Assembly (NCBI RefSeq): GCF_000514815.1
Contig: NZ_KI911471.1
Span: 140,046-204,045 of the forward strand
DNA length: 64,000 nt
Source of the DNA: Salinispora fenicalii
Lineage (GTDB): Bacteria > Actinomycetota > Actinomycetes > Mycobacteriales > Micromonosporaceae
Direction of reading: 5' to 3'
Position 1 is the first letter of the stretch. Each line of letters starts with the position of its first letter. A model generated the notes under the pieces. That model worked only from the letters and a program-made list of their open reading frames with translations, searched no databases and was not told the origin of the DNA. A program made the position numbers and the translations under genes. Shown here in pieces: positions 8,593-17,485 of this stretch.

Positions 8593-9383
8593 AGGTTCTC
8601 CTCTACGCGGGCGGCGGTACGGGCAACGAAGAAGACGCGGCGGAACGGAAAGCACACCTGGCCCTGCTGCACCGGGTACGCCTCAGCGAGGCGTACGCTC
8701 AATTCCTGCCGAAAGTCGGCCCAGTTCGCGGGGTCGAGTGCGGCGCGCACCGGACGTAGCGCGGTCCCCTCCATCCAGCTCAGCACCGGATGGTCGGCGT
8801 CGGCGGGAGCCGGAAGCAGGTGCACGTAGCTAGTCTCCCAGGCGTCCACCGCGCACCCCTCGGCGACCAGCAGCCGGGCGTAGCCGACCGCGTCGTCCAC
8901 GGGCGCGGTGCGGAGCAGTGGGCCGAGCACCGTACGCCAGGCCGGGCGGTTGGCCACCGTCCGCAGTGCTCGGTGCGACGGCGCGTCGAAGTTGCCCGGC
9001 ACCTGCACCGCGATGACGGCGCCAGCGGGCAGTTCCCGAGCCCAGCGGGTGAGCAGGTCCCGGTGCTCGGGTACCCACTGGAGCAGTGCGTTGCTGATAA
9101 TCACGTCCTGGTCCCGGCCGGGGCGCCAGTGTCGGACGTCGGCGACGGCGAACTCCACCGGGCTGTCCAGCTTGGCGGCGCGGTCGATCATCTCCGGCGC
9201 GGCGTCGATGCCGGTGACCCGGCTGTCGGGCCAGCGTTCGGCGAGGATGGTGGTCAGCGTGCCCGGTCCGCAGCCGAGGTCGACCACGGCCCGGGGGCGG
9301 GCGGTCGGCACCCGGGCAAGCAGGTCGTGGAACGGCCGGGCCCGTTCGTCGCCGTAGCGCAGGTATGTCGTCGGATCCCACAT
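8589..9383 (-). CDS. tam: Trans-aconitate 2-methyltransferase-like SAM methyltransferase
   Basis: A 264-residue class I methyltransferase. It begins WDPTTYLRYGDERARPF, the characteristic Tam N-terminus, followed by the SAM-binding VVDLGCGPGTLT (about 33-44), the acidic residue in GIDAAPEMI and SNALLQW. Tam methylates trans-aconitate, a spontaneous by-product that inhibits aconitase. The ATG at 9383 has GGAGGA three bases upstream; the frame extends to 9428 but that part is not conserved-looking. It overlaps the adenosine deaminase gene by four bases, which implies a two-gene operon. The aldo/keto reductase gene is divergent. Confidence 0.88.
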   Translation of the reverse strand: MWDPTTYLRYGDERARPFHDLLARVPTARPRAVVDLGCGPGTLTTILAERWPDSRVTGIDAAPEMIDRAAKLDSPVEFAVADVRHWRPGRDQDVIISNALLQWVPEHRDLLTRWARELPAGAVIAVQVPGNFDAPSHRALRTVANRPAWRTVLGPLLRTAPVDDAVGYARLLVAEGCAVDAWETSYVHLLPAPADADHPVLSWMEGTALRPVRAALDPANWADFRQELSVRLAEAYPVQQGQVCFPFRRVFFVARTAARVEENL

Positions 9384-9466
9384 GACTCCTCCAAACCGTA
9401 CGTACGTCTTGTTTAGACTACGGCCCACCGTGAGTCCGGACCAGCCCGAATCACTAGGCTCACCCC

Positions 9467-10450
9467 ATGGAGCAGCGCACCTTTCCCCGGCTGAACCGCG
9501 CCGTCGGCGTGGTCGGCCTCGGCACCTGGCAGCTCGGAGCCGACTGGGGCACCGTCAGCGAGGAGGCCGCCCTGCGCATCCTCGCCGCCGCCGTCGACTC
9601 CGGGGTCTCCTTCCTCGACACCGCCGATGTCTACGGCGACGGGCGCAGTGAGACGCTGATTGGCCACTTCCTGCGCACCCGGCCCGACGCCAACCTCACC
9701 GTCGCGACGAAGATCGGCCGGCGGGTCGAGCAGCGGCCCGAGGCGTACACCCTCACCCATTTCCGAGAGTGGACGGACCGGTCCCGGAGCAATCTCGGGG
9801 TCGACACCCTCGACCTGGTGCAACTGCACTGCCCACCGACCCCGGTCTTCGCCGACGACGCGGTCTTCGACGCCCTCGACACGCTGGTCGCCGAGGAACG
9901 GATCGCCGGGTACGGCGTGAGTGTCGAGACCTGCGCGGAGGCGCTCACCGCAATCGCTCGGCCCGGAGTGGCCAGCGTCCAGATCATTCTCAACGCGCTA
10001 CGCCACAAACCCCTGGAGCGGGTCCTACCGGCTGCCGCCGAGGCCGGCGTCGGCATCATCGCCCGGGTACCGCTGGCCAGCGGGCTGCTCTCCGGCCGGT
10101 ACGACGAACACACCACCTTCGCCCCGGACGACCACCGCACCTACAACCGGCAGGGCCAGGCGTTCGACGTCGGGGAAACCTTCGCCGGCGTCGACCTCAC
10201 CCTCGGCCTGGCCGCTGTCCGCCGGCTCGCGCCGCTGGTCGGCACGGAGCGGACGATGGCGCAATTCGCACTGCGCTGGGTCATCGACCAACCCGGGGTG
10301 ACGGTGGTGATCCCCGGCGCCCGCGACGTGACCCAGGCCCAGCGAAACGCCGAGAGCGCCAGCCAGCCCGCCCTCTCCGACCAGGAACGCGCGGTCGTCA
10401 CCGACGTGTACGACGACCTGGTCCGGCCGCAGGTGCACGACCGATGGTGA
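9467..10450 (+). CDS. Aldo/keto reductase
   Basis: An NADPH-dependent TIM-barrel oxidoreductase of 327 residues. The catalytic tetrad can be read: Asp and Tyr in DTADVYGDGRSE (about 45-56), Lys in ATKIG and His in VQLHCPP. The C-terminal cofactor segment contains VVIPGARDVTQAQRNAES. The substrate is not evident; the sequence is closest in character to the bacterial YhdN/perakine-reductase-like group. It overlaps the next small membrane-protein gene by seven bases. Confidence 0.92.
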   Translation: MEQRTFPRLNRAVGVVGLGTWQLGADWGTVSEEAALRILAAAVDSGVSFLDTADVYGDGRSETLIGHFLRTRPDANLTVATKIGRRVEQRPEAYTLTHFREWTDRSRSNLGVDTLDLVQLHCPPTPVFADDAVFDALDTLVAEERIAGYGVSVETCAEALTAIARPGVASVQIILNALRHKPLERVLPAAAEAGVGIIARVPLASGLLSGRYDEHTTFAPDDHRTYNRQGQAFDVGETFAGVDLTLGLAAVRRLAPLVGTERTMAQFALRWVIDQPGVTVVIPGARDVTQAQRNAESASQPALSDQERAVVTDVYDDLVRPQVHDRW

Positions 10451-10683
10451 ACGAGACGAGCGCCCCCGACGGGCGCGAACGCGAATTCGTCCTGCGGGGC
10501 TGGCTGGCGCTGGCCCTCGGGCTGCTGGCCGTGGTGCTTGGCGCCCTCTGGACGGTGCAGGGGCTGGGATACATCGAGGGCAGCGTGATGACCGACGTGC
10601 GGCTCTGGGCCGTCGCCGGTCCGGCGCTCGCGCTCGCCGGGTTGGCCTCGCTCTGGCTCGGCCTCCGCACCCGCCGCCGCTGA
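10444..10683 (+). CDS. Small two-helix membrane protein
   Basis: Seventy-nine residues starting from an ATG that overlaps the end of the aldo/keto reductase gene. A charged N-terminal tail of about 18 residues is followed by two hydrophobic segments (about 19-41 and 51-74) and a final RTRRR. This is a helical hairpin with both ends probably in the cytoplasm. I do not recognise a family. Translational coupling with the reductase is suggested by the overlap. Confidence 0.72.
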   Translation: MVNETSAPDGREREFVLRGWLALALGLLAVVLGALWTVQGLGYIEGSVMTDVRLWAVAGPALALAGLASLWLGLRTRRR

Positions 10684-10703
10684 GCCACCGAGCCCCAAAA
10701 CAA

Positions 10704-10739
10704 CGAGGCCCCGCATCCCGGAATGGGGTGCGGGGCTCG
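10704..10739. terminator. Bidirectional hairpin terminator
   Basis: An inverted repeat with core stem CCCCGCA/TGCGGGG, extended by GAG/CTC with one bulged G, lies between the convergent membrane-protein and cold-shock genes. A short A run precedes it, which reads as T's for the minus-strand cold-shock transcript. Confidence 0.65.
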
Positions 10740-10796
10740 TGTCGATCCGGGCGAGCCGGATCAGCCATTGACCGGCGGTGCGCCGGTCGGCGTAGC

Positions 10797-11000
10797 TCAG
10801 AGGGGGCGGACCTGCTCGGCCTGCGGACCCTTCTGACCCTGGGCGATCTCGAACTCCACCCGCTGGTTCTCCTCCAGCGTGCGGTAGCCGCTGGACTGGA
10901 TGGCCGAGAAGTGGACGAACACGTCAGCACCCCCGCCGTCGACGGTGATGAAGCCGAAGCCCTTGTCAGCGTTGAACCACTTCACGGTTCCCTGCGCCAT
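10797..11000 (-). CDS. cspA: Cold shock domain protein
   Basis: A 67-residue single cold-shock domain, the full length for CspA-type proteins, which bind single-stranded RNA and DNA and loosen RNA structure. The RNP1 motif KGFGFI (about 14-19) and RNP2 motif DVFVHF (about 26-31) are intact, and the start MAQGTVKWFN is canonical. It stands alone with about 290 bp upstream. Family members are often controlled through long 5' leaders, but no specific leader structure was identified here. Confidence 0.97.
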   Translation of the reverse strand: MAQGTVKWFNADKGFGFITVDGGGADVFVHFSAIQSSGYRTLEENQRVEFEIAQGQKGPQAEQVRPL

Positions 11001-11294
11001 GTGTATCTCCTTCTAAAACTGGCGGCCGAGCACGCCGTGCGGCCGGTTGGCCGTTTTCGAGCAGCGGCGCCTGAGGCGGCCCCCGATGAAGGAGACTTCT
11101 CTCAACCCACGCCATCTCTCAACAGCGTGGAACAGCAAACCACGTACGCAAAAACTCTGCACAGCCTACCGGACGAAATTCTCTGACATGTGACCTGTCG
11201 GATGCCTAAGATCGGCCCGGCCGGCCCCGCAAACCGACGGAAAGGCCCCACGTCGTCAAAATTCGGTGAGTACGCCAGCTCAACTGAGCCGAGA

Positions 11295-11564
11295 TCACTT
11301 CGGCCAGTTGCCCGTCACCCGGCGCATCCCCACCGCTCCGCCCCGGTCCACCGCCGCCCGGACGACCGCGAAAATCGCCCCCTGCAACGCCGCCGCGGCC
11401 AGAATCTCGCCCCAACCCCGGTCCTCATCGGTGGCGTTCGGCGCCTCGCCAGCACCCGCCACCTTCCACACCTGCTCGAAGATGGCGCCCGCAGCGGCAC
11501 CGGCGGCGAAACCCAACAAAATGCCGACCGGCTTGTACGCGGTCTTACCCAACCCTCTGCTCAC
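11295..11564 (-). CDS. DUF4235 small membrane protein
   Basis: Eighty-nine residues resembling the DUF4235 family: an N-terminal KPVGILLGFAAGAAAGAIF helix, a short acidic loop (DEDRGWGEI) and a second helix AAAALQGAIFAVVRAAVDR. The function is unknown. It is the last gene of a three-gene operon; its ATG overlaps the stop of the DUF3618 gene by four bases. The family usually sits beside DUF3618 and holin-like genes, as here, which suggests a shared envelope role. Confidence 0.85.
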   Translation of the reverse strand: MSRGLGKTAYKPVGILLGFAAGAAAGAIFEQVWKVAGAGEAPNATDEDRGWGEILAAAALQGAIFAVVRAAVDRGGAVGMRRVTGNWPK

Positions 11565-11875
11565 CGACGTCTCCCTCGGACGATCATCAGTACAACGACG
11601 GCGGCCACCGCGCCCGCGGCCAACGCGGTGAACGGCACCGGGCTGCCGTGGACCCGCTCACCGCGCGGGCGGGCCCGCCCGCGCACCCGGGCCACCGCCA
11701 CGGTCGCCTGCTCCCGCATCCGCTCCTTCGCCTGCTCAGTCGAGGAGCGCAGCCGCTTCTTCACATCGGCCTTGGCGGCCAGCGCCTCCATGGTCTCGCT
11801 GAGTTCGACCCGGGTCCGCCGGATCTCCTCGCGGAGGGCCTCGGTGTCCCCGCTGGCCCGTCCGTTACCCGTCAT
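11561..11875 (-). CDS. DUF3618 protein
   Basis: A 104-residue protein. The N-terminal half, with EALREEIRRTRVELSETMEALAAK, is the DUF3618 signature: a charged amphipathic or coiled-coil helix. It is followed by an Arg-rich stretch and one C-terminal transmembrane segment (about 79-99) ending in RGRRR, giving a tail-anchored topology. It overlaps the holin-like gene upstream and the DUF4235 gene downstream by four bases each. Function unknown; probably a membrane-associated partner of its two neighbours. Confidence 0.88.
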   Translation of the reverse strand: MTGNGRASGDTEALREEIRRTRVELSETMEALAAKADVKKRLRSSTEQAKERMREQATVAVARVRGRARPRGERVHGSPVPFTALAAGAVAAVVVLMIVRGRRR

Positions 11876-12327
11876 GCCTGCCTCCCGTCCTGCGCCGCGG
11901 CCTTCCCATCCTTCATCGCTGCGGTGACGGTGTCGACGTCGGCCCGGACGCTGCGCACCGTGCTCGCCGGCATCGGCGGGACCGCCTGGGTGACCTGCTT
12001 CTTACCGACCAGGGCGAGGACCCCGGCGGCGACGAAGAGCACCACCGCGACGATCAGGGCGGCCACCCAAGCGGGCAGGACCAGAGCGAGCAGCAGGATC
12101 ACGGTCGCTGCGAGCGCACCGATCCCGTACAGCACCAGCACCCCAGCGCCACTGAAAAGGCCGATGCCGACCCCGGCGTGCTTGCCCTTCTGGGCCAGCT
12201 CGGCCCGGGCCAGCGCCAACTCGTCACGGACCAGCCGAGAGACCTGCTCGGTGGCCCGCTGCACCAGTTCGGCGGTGGACGGCTCGCTCCCGGCCTGGGT
12301 TGGGCGGGCGTTCCCCACGTCAGCCAT
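11872..12327 (-). CDS. Phage holin-like (DUF1469/holin 3-6 superfamily) membrane protein
   Basis: A 151-residue protein with an N-terminal amphipathic part (ELVQRATEQVSRLVRDELAL) and two strong transmembrane helices (about 53-78 and 82-106). This is the layout of the actinobacterial holin superfamily III proteins, which are chromosomal membrane proteins and not phage genes. First gene of the operon with DUF3618 and DUF4235. There is no phage context, so the holin label describes fold resemblance only. Confidence 0.85.
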   Translation of the reverse strand: MADVGNARPTQAGSEPSTAELVQRATEQVSRLVRDELALARAELAQKGKHAGVGIGLFSGAGVLVLYGIGALAATVILLLALVLPAWVAALIVAVVLFVAAGVLALVGKKQVTQAVPPMPASTVRSVRADVDTVTAAMKDGKAAAQDGRQA

Positions 12328-12677
12328 GCTGTCCTCCTCTCCTCGTCACCGCGCTTCATGCCCCCAAGGAGCCGTCCGTCGAACCGTCGCCCGATCTACC
12401 AACGCGCGGCGCAGGTCACGGGGTCGCGCAGCAGGTCCCCCCAAAACGCCGTTCCAAACGTTGTTCACTCGACCCAACGTCCCCCGCCCGACCATGTCAC
12501 GCTAACCCCTCCGACCAAGCCGGCGCAGCCAACGATCGCAGTGGATGCTCGTCGCTGACCCGTCGGTCAGAACCGACCAGCCAGCGGGGTGGAGGCAGTC
12601 ACGGCGGGAGCGGAGGCAATCAGCGACGGTCAGCCGGAGGCGGGCAGCGGCGGGCGGCGGAGGCGGGTAGGAGGCAG
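12328..12677. other. Gene-free stretch between membrane operon and MscS gene
   Basis: This 350-bp gap must contain the promoter of the holin/DUF3618/DUF4235 operon. Near 12590-12690 it carries short imperfect repeats rich in GGCGGG and GGAGGCAGTCA. I see no convincing reading frame, RNA gene or strong hairpin. Confidence 0.5.
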
Positions 12678-13877
12678 TCAGCGGCGGGAATCGGCCGGCT
12701 CGTCCGGGCCGACGAATGCCTCGCTACGCGCGGCGCCATCCTCGCTGCCGCCGAAGATCCGCGCATCGTCGGACCCCGCACCGTCGGCGAGCCGGCCGGC
12801 CTGGGGTGGGCGACCGGGCGAGGCCCACTGCCACGGCTGGCCGCCCCCGGCGTCACCGACCTCGGCCCGCATTCGGGGCATCGCGGTCGGCCGCTGCTTC
12901 CACACCCAGGCAACCAGGTGCTCACGGACCAGGCAGCGCAGGTCCCAGAGGTTGCCGGCGTTCGCTGCGCTGACCAGCGCGCGTACTTTGATCATGCCGC
13001 CGGTCGCGTCGATCACCTGCAACACACAGACCCTGCCGTCCCACAGTTCGCTGCTCTCCGCCAGACGACGCAGCTCCTCGCGCATCGCCTGCACCGAGAT
13101 CGACCAGTCGACGTCGAACTCGGCAGTGCCGAGCACCGCGGCCTCGGTCCGAGTCCAGTTCTGAAACGGCTTGCTGGTGAAGTACGACGTGGGCAGGATC
13201 AACCGCCGGTCGTCCCAGATTCGCAACACCACATAGCTAAGGGTCAGCTCCTCGATCCGGCCCCACTCCCCGTCAACAACCACCACGTCGCCGAGGCGTA
13301 CGGCGTCACTGAAGGCGAGTTGGAGGCCGGCGAAGACGTTGCCCAGCAGACTCTGCGCAGCCAACGCCGCCACCACACCGACCACACCAGCGCTGGTCAG
13401 CACCCCAGCGCCGATCCCGCGTACGGCAGGGAAGGTCATCAGCATCACGCCGAGCGCCAGGAAGACGACCACCGCGATGGTCAACCGGCGCAGGAGCACC
13501 ACCTGGGTGCGAATCCGGCGGTGCCGGTTGTCCGCCACCTCGACCTGGAACCGGGCGAGCGCGGTGTCCTCGACCACCACCAACAACGCGGCGACCAGCC
13601 AGGCCGTGGCGGCAATCACCCCGAGTACCAGGATGTGCAGCAGGGCCTGGCGCCAGCTGGTGCCGGTCGCGTAGCCGGTGGTAAACCGCACGGCGAACTG
13701 CACGGCGAGAACGGTCGTCGCCACCTGGAACGCACGGTGCGCGTGCTGGGCCAGCCCGGTCAACAGCAGGGAACGCTGGCCGAGCCGCCGGGTTATCCGG
13801 TGCGTGACGCCGACCACTAACAGGGCGCTCGCCGCTGCGGCAAGCGCGGCGACGATCGTCCCGAGATAGCTCTGCAC
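12678..13877 (-). CDS. MscS-family mechanosensitive channel
   Basis: A 399-residue membrane protein with about four predicted transmembrane segments in the first 190 residues. The pore-lining helix follows (about 185-210, GVVGVVAALAAQSLLGNVFAGLQ), then the beta domain DAVRLGDVVVVDGEWGRIEEL and a cytoplasmic alpha/beta part. This is the standard MscS plan: tension-gated release of solutes under hypo-osmotic shock. The C-terminal 60 residues are low-complexity and poorly conserved-looking. It is monocistronic. Confidence 0.9.
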   Translation of the reverse strand: MQSYLGTIVAALAAAASALLVVGVTHRITRRLGQRSLLLTGLAQHAHRAFQVATTVLAVQFAVRFTTGYATGTSWRQALLHILVLGVIAATAWLVAALLVVVEDTALARFQVEVADNRHRRIRTQVVLLRRLTIAVVVFLALGVMLMTFPAVRGIGAGVLTSAGVVGVVAALAAQSLLGNVFAGLQLAFSDAVRLGDVVVVDGEWGRIEELTLSYVVLRIWDDRRLILPTSYFTSKPFQNWTRTEAAVLGTAEFDVDWSISVQAMREELRRLAESSELWDGRVCVLQVIDATGGMIKVRALVSAANAGNLWDLRCLVREHLVAWVWKQRPTAMPRMRAEVGDAGGGQPWQWASPGRPPQAGRLADGAGSDDARIFGGSEDGAARSEAFVGPDEPADSRR

Positions 13878-14125
13878 GGTCTCTCCTCCTCACCAACCGG
13901 GCGTCGGGACGCCCGGCGAAGGCCCAATGGTGCCGGCGATCGGTTGGGCCGACCAGTTCAGCCCTTCTGGTCACAACAGCGGAGGAGGCAGAAGGCACCG
14001 AAGGGGGGATGCCGGAGCGACGACGCTGATAGCACCTGCCCGGAGCTACCGTACGTCACGCCCGCGGCGGTAGCCCCGGAGCGAATAGGAAAATCCGCCC
14101 CGGGGCGAACGGGGATTCCGGGCGC

Positions 14126-14494
14126 TCAGCCCCCCGAACCCTGCGTCAACCGGATAGCGACCTGGTCGGCGCTGACGCTGTCCAGCGTGACTGAGAGCCC
14201 GCCGACCTCGGTGGCCGGCTGCCCGGCGGTGAGGGTGAGCTGCTCGCCGGCGACCTCGACGGTCACCTGGTCGTCCTGGGAGCCGATCAACTTGGCCTGG
14301 ACGCCGAGGATGCTGGCCTCGGCGTTGGTCTCGCGGTCGAAGGTGACCATGCAGCCGTCCAGCCCACAGTCGGTGGAGACCCCCTCGGAGGAGCCGCAGC
14401 CGGCCAGCACGGCGGCACCGAGCGCCAGGCCGACGAGGAGGCCGGCGGCCCGACGGGGGGTTTTCGGGGGGAGGGGAACACGTCGGTTCGTCAC
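14126..14494 (-). CDS. Putative lipoprotein
   Basis: A 122-residue exported protein. A basic N-terminus (RRVPLPPKTPRR) and a hydrophobic stretch lead to the lipobox VLAGC, with the lipidated cysteine near residue 33. The mature part of about 90 residues is predicted mostly beta and includes two further cysteines (DCGLDGC) that could form a disulfide. No known domain was recognised. It stands alone, divergent from the cysteine-desulfurase-like gene 70 bp away. Confidence 0.75.
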   Translation of the reverse strand: MTNRRVPLPPKTPRRAAGLLVGLALGAAVLAGCGSSEGVSTDCGLDGCMVTFDRETNAEASILGVQAKLIGSQDDQVTVEVAGEQLTLTAGQPATEVGGLSVTLDSVSADQVAIRLTQGSGG

Positions 14495-14564
14495 GGCCCA
14501 AGGGTACGAGACGGCCGCCGTACCGACGCTCCGCCGACTTCAGTAGCGCGGGTTAGGGTCGCTC

Positions 14565-15776
14565 ATGCCGTTCGACATCGCCCGCATCCGGGCCGCCTAT
14601 CCCGCCCTGGCCGAGGGGCACGTCCACTTCGACGGGGCCGGAGGCACCCAGACCGCCGCGCCGGTGATCGCCGCGGTGGCCGAGACGATGGGTACGGCGC
14701 TGGGCAACCGCAGCGGCGGCAACCGTCCCGGCCGCCGCTCGCTGGAGCTGGTGGCCGCCGCCCGTACGGCTCTGGCCGACCTGCTCGGCGCAGATCCGGA
14801 GGGGGTGGTGCTGGGCCCGAGCGCGACCGCGCTCACCTACACCCTGGCCCGCGCCCTCGGGTCGACCTGGCGACCGGGGGACGAGGTGGTGGTGTCCCGA
14901 CTCGACCACGACGCCAACGTCCGGCCATGGATCCAGGCAGCCGAGGCGGCGGGCGCCACCGTACGGTGGGCCGAGTTCGATGCGCACACCGGCGAGCTAC
15001 CAGCCAGCCAGTACCCCGAGCTGGTCAACGAACGGACCCGGTTGGTGGCGGTCACCGCCGCCAGCAATGCGATCGGCACGATGCCCGACGTCGCGGCAAT
15101 CGCCAAGTCGGCCCACGCCGTCGGAGCGCTGGTCTGCGTGGACGGTGTGCACTCGGTGCCGCACGGTCCGACCGACCGCGCCGCGTTGGGCGCTGACTTC
15201 CTGGTCACCAGCGCCTACAAGTGGTCTGGCCCGCACCTGGCCGCGGTGGCGGCGGATCCGGCGTGCTGGGAGCACCTGCACCCGGCGAAGCTGCACCCCT
15301 CGGCCGACTCCGTACCCGATCGATTCGAGTACGGCACGCCCAGTTTTCCGCTGCTGGCCGGCGTGGACGTCGCCGTGGACCACCTCGCCGGGCTGGACTC
15401 GACGGCCACCGGGAACCGGCGGGAACGGCTGCGGAGCAGCCTGAGTGCGGCCCGCGCGTACGAGGAGGGGTTGTTGGACCGGTTGCTCGACGGTCTCGCC
15501 AACCTGCCCGGGGTCACCGTGCTCGGCTCGCCGGCCCGGCGCTGCCCCACGGTCTCGTTCCGGTTGTCCGGCCAGTCTCCGGCCGAGACCCAGGCGGCGC
15601 TCGGCGCGGCGGGGTTCTGCCTCTCCGCCGGTGACTACTACGCCTACGAGTACTTCCAGACGTTGGGGCTACGGGACAGCGGCGGGGCGGTACGCGTCAG
15701 CTTGTACCACTACAACACCCTTACCGAAGTGGATCGCCTGCTCGACGAGGTGGCGAGGCTCTCCCCCAAGGGCTAA
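14565..15776 (+). CDS. Cysteine desulfurase-like PLP enzyme (TIGR01976 type)
   Basis: A class V aminotransferase-fold protein of 403 residues. The PLP lysine is Lys219 in TSAYKWSGPH, with Asp193 and His196 in VDGVHSVPH for cofactor binding. The C-terminus ends with GAVRVSLYHYNTLTEVDRLL. Sequence character matches the VC1184-like subfamily, annotated as cysteine desulfurase-like; true desulfurase activity in this subfamily is not established. There is no neighbouring Fe-S assembly gene, so a role in Fe-S cluster formation is not implied. Confidence 0.9.
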   Translation: MPFDIARIRAAYPALAEGHVHFDGAGGTQTAAPVIAAVAETMGTALGNRSGGNRPGRRSLELVAAARTALADLLGADPEGVVLGPSATALTYTLARALGSTWRPGDEVVVSRLDHDANVRPWIQAAEAAGATVRWAEFDAHTGELPASQYPELVNERTRLVAVTAASNAIGTMPDVAAIAKSAHAVGALVCVDGVHSVPHGPTDRAALGADFLVTSAYKWSGPHLAAVAADPACWEHLHPAKLHPSADSVPDRFEYGTPSFPLLAGVDVAVDHLAGLDSTATGNRRERLRSSLSAARAYEEGLLDRLLDGLANLPGVTVLGSPARRCPTVSFRLSGQSPAETQAALGAAGFCLSAGDYYAYEYFQTLGLRDSGGAVRVSLYHYNTLTEVDRLLDEVARLSPKG

Positions 15777-15783
15777 CGCGCTT

Positions 15784-15846
15784 CGGCCGGCGATCAGCCG
15801 ATCCCGTTCCGAAAGGCTCCGTCGCGGCCGGCGATCAGCCGACCCC
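15784..15846. repeat. Two 22-bp direct repeats at the glycosidase gene end
   Basis: CGGCCGGCGATCAGCCGA followed by YCCC occurs at 15784-15805 and again at 15825-15846, differing at one base. The second copy contains the stop codon of the minus-strand glycosidase gene. It looks like a local duplication of that gene's 3' end. Confidence 0.7.
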
Positions 15847-17331
15847 GGTCAGGAGCTCCGCCGCGGCCCGACTGCTGGCCCGGGTCGCGCCGTGCGTGGC
15901 GATGTGCACCGCCCCGGTGACCAGTTCGGGTACGCCCAGCTCGACGACGACGGCATCCGGGCGGCTGGCCAGAGCACGCGTCACGGCCGCCCGCATCCAC
16001 GGGTGCCGGTGCAGGTCACGGACGACGAGGACGAGGTGGCGACCACTGGCTTCGGTGGTGAGGTCCGGGGGCACCTCGGCCTCGGCGTACCGGACGGCGG
16101 TGGTGCCTGGCTGCAGATCTGTCAGGGGGGCGGCGACGCCCCACGGTGTCTCCGTGCCGATCGCGAGGTTGCGGGGCGGTTCGAACTCGACCACGTGGGC
16201 GGGGCCGGCCAGCGGCAGCGCGCCCAGCCCGGCACGGGCCGTCGTGACCCGGACGGCCCGGCGGGCGGCGGCGAAGCCCACCGCCGAGCCGCTGCCGGCC
16301 GCTGGGCGGGCGGGCCGGCCGGCCTGACGGGCGGCGGTAGCGGCGGCGAGTTGGTCAACCCGCTTCGCTGCCTCGACGAGGCGTTCCTCGGGCAGTTCTC
16401 CCGCCGCGACGGCGGCCACGATCGCGTCCCGCAGCCGCCGGGCCGCGTCCTCATCGGCGTGCTCGCCACCGACGCAGATGGCATCGGCCCCCGCGGCCAG
16501 GGCACGTACCGCGGCGCCGGTGAAGCCGTATCGGTCGGCGACCGCGCGCATCTCCACCGCGTCGGTCACCACGACCCCGGCGAAGCCCAGCTCGTCCCGG
16601 AGTAGGCCGGTGAGGATCCGCCGGCTCAGGGTGGCCGGTAGGTCTGGGTCCAGCGCGGGCACGAACAGGTGGCCGGTCATGACCGCCTGCACGCCCGCGG
16701 AGAGCGCGGCGCGGAACGGGGTCAGCTCCACCGCGTCCAACCGGCTCCGGTCGCCGGCGATCCGGGGCAGGCCGTGATGGGAGTCGACCTGGGTGTCACC
16801 GTGCCCGGGGAAGTGTTTGGCGCAGGCGGCGACACCGCCAGCTTGGAGGCCCCGCACCCAGGCGGCGGTGTGCCGGGCGGTCAGATCCGGATCCGCACCG
16901 AAGGAACGGACTCCGATCACCGGGTTGTCCGGATTGGAATTGACATCGGCGTCCGGCGCGTAGTTCAGGGTGATCCCGAGCGCCGCCAGCTCCGCGCCGA
17001 GGTCGTTGGCCACCTCCTCGGTCAGCAGCGGATCGTCGACCACGCCGAGGGCCAGGTTGCCGGGGCGGGAACTGCCAAGACCCGACTCGATCCGGGTCAC
17101 ATCACCGGCTTCCTCGTCGATGGCGACGATGACGTCCGGCCGCTCCGCGCGCAGCGTCGCGGTCAGCGCGGCGACCTGCTCCGAATCGACCACGTTGCGG
17201 GCGAAGAGCACCACCGCACCGAGTCCTTCCCCCAACCAACGGCGCACCCAGGACGGGGCGGTGGTGCCGACGAAGCCCGGTTGCAGAACGGTGGCGGCCA
17301 GGGATGCGAGATGTGCCGCACGTGCATTCAC
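15835..17331 (-). CDS. nagZ: Glycoside hydrolase family 3, beta-N-acetylhexosaminidase-like
   Basis: A 498-residue family 3 glycosidase. The N-terminal TIM barrel carries the NagZ hallmark KHFPGHGDTQVDSHHGLP (about 180-197; the His is the general acid in NagZ) and the likely nucleophile Asp in VVVTDAVEM (about 267). A C-terminal region follows. NagZ enzymes release N-acetylglucosamine from peptidoglycan fragments during wall recycling. No signal peptide is evident. GTG 17331 was chosen since GAGGTGG precedes it and the fold starts at once; 17382 is the longest alternative. The C-terminal half is long for a minimal NagZ. Confidence 0.87.
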   Translation of the reverse strand: MNARAAHLASLAATVLQPGFVGTTAPSWVRRWLGEGLGAVVLFARNVVDSEQVAALTATLRAERPDVIVAIDEEAGDVTRIESGLGSSRPGNLALGVVDDPLLTEEVANDLGAELAALGITLNYAPDADVNSNPDNPVIGVRSFGADPDLTARHTAAWVRGLQAGGVAACAKHFPGHGDTQVDSHHGLPRIAGDRSRLDAVELTPFRAALSAGVQAVMTGHLFVPALDPDLPATLSRRILTGLLRDELGFAGVVVTDAVEMRAVADRYGFTGAAVRALAAGADAICVGGEHADEDAARRLRDAIVAAVAAGELPEERLVEAAKRVDQLAAATAARQAGRPARPAAGSGSAVGFAAARRAVRVTTARAGLGALPLAGPAHVVEFEPPRNLAIGTETPWGVAAPLTDLQPGTTAVRYAEAEVPPDLTTEASGRHLVLVVRDLHRHPWMRAAVTRALASRPDAVVVELGVPELVTGAVHIATHGATRASSRAAAELLTGVG

Positions 17332-17485
17332 GCCGCCACCTCGGGCCACTCGGCAATCCAGTCGGTCATGTCCCTCCTTCATCCCTGCACCCGGCGGCGG
17401 CGCTTTGCCATGGTCACATCACGCGAATAAATAGTCAATAAACCTAACAGTTGCTGAGTCGCGACCGGCCCGGGAGAGTTCAGGG

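Noticed and set aside
11872..12327. Prophage from the holin-like gene
   Set aside because: No other phage gene is present; the family is chromosomal in actinomycetes and the neighbours are DUF3618 and DUF4235.
12300..13820. Plus-strand frame of 506 codons opposite the MscS gene
   Set aside because: Low-complexity Pro/Arg/Gly-rich translation with no domain; mirror of the real channel gene.
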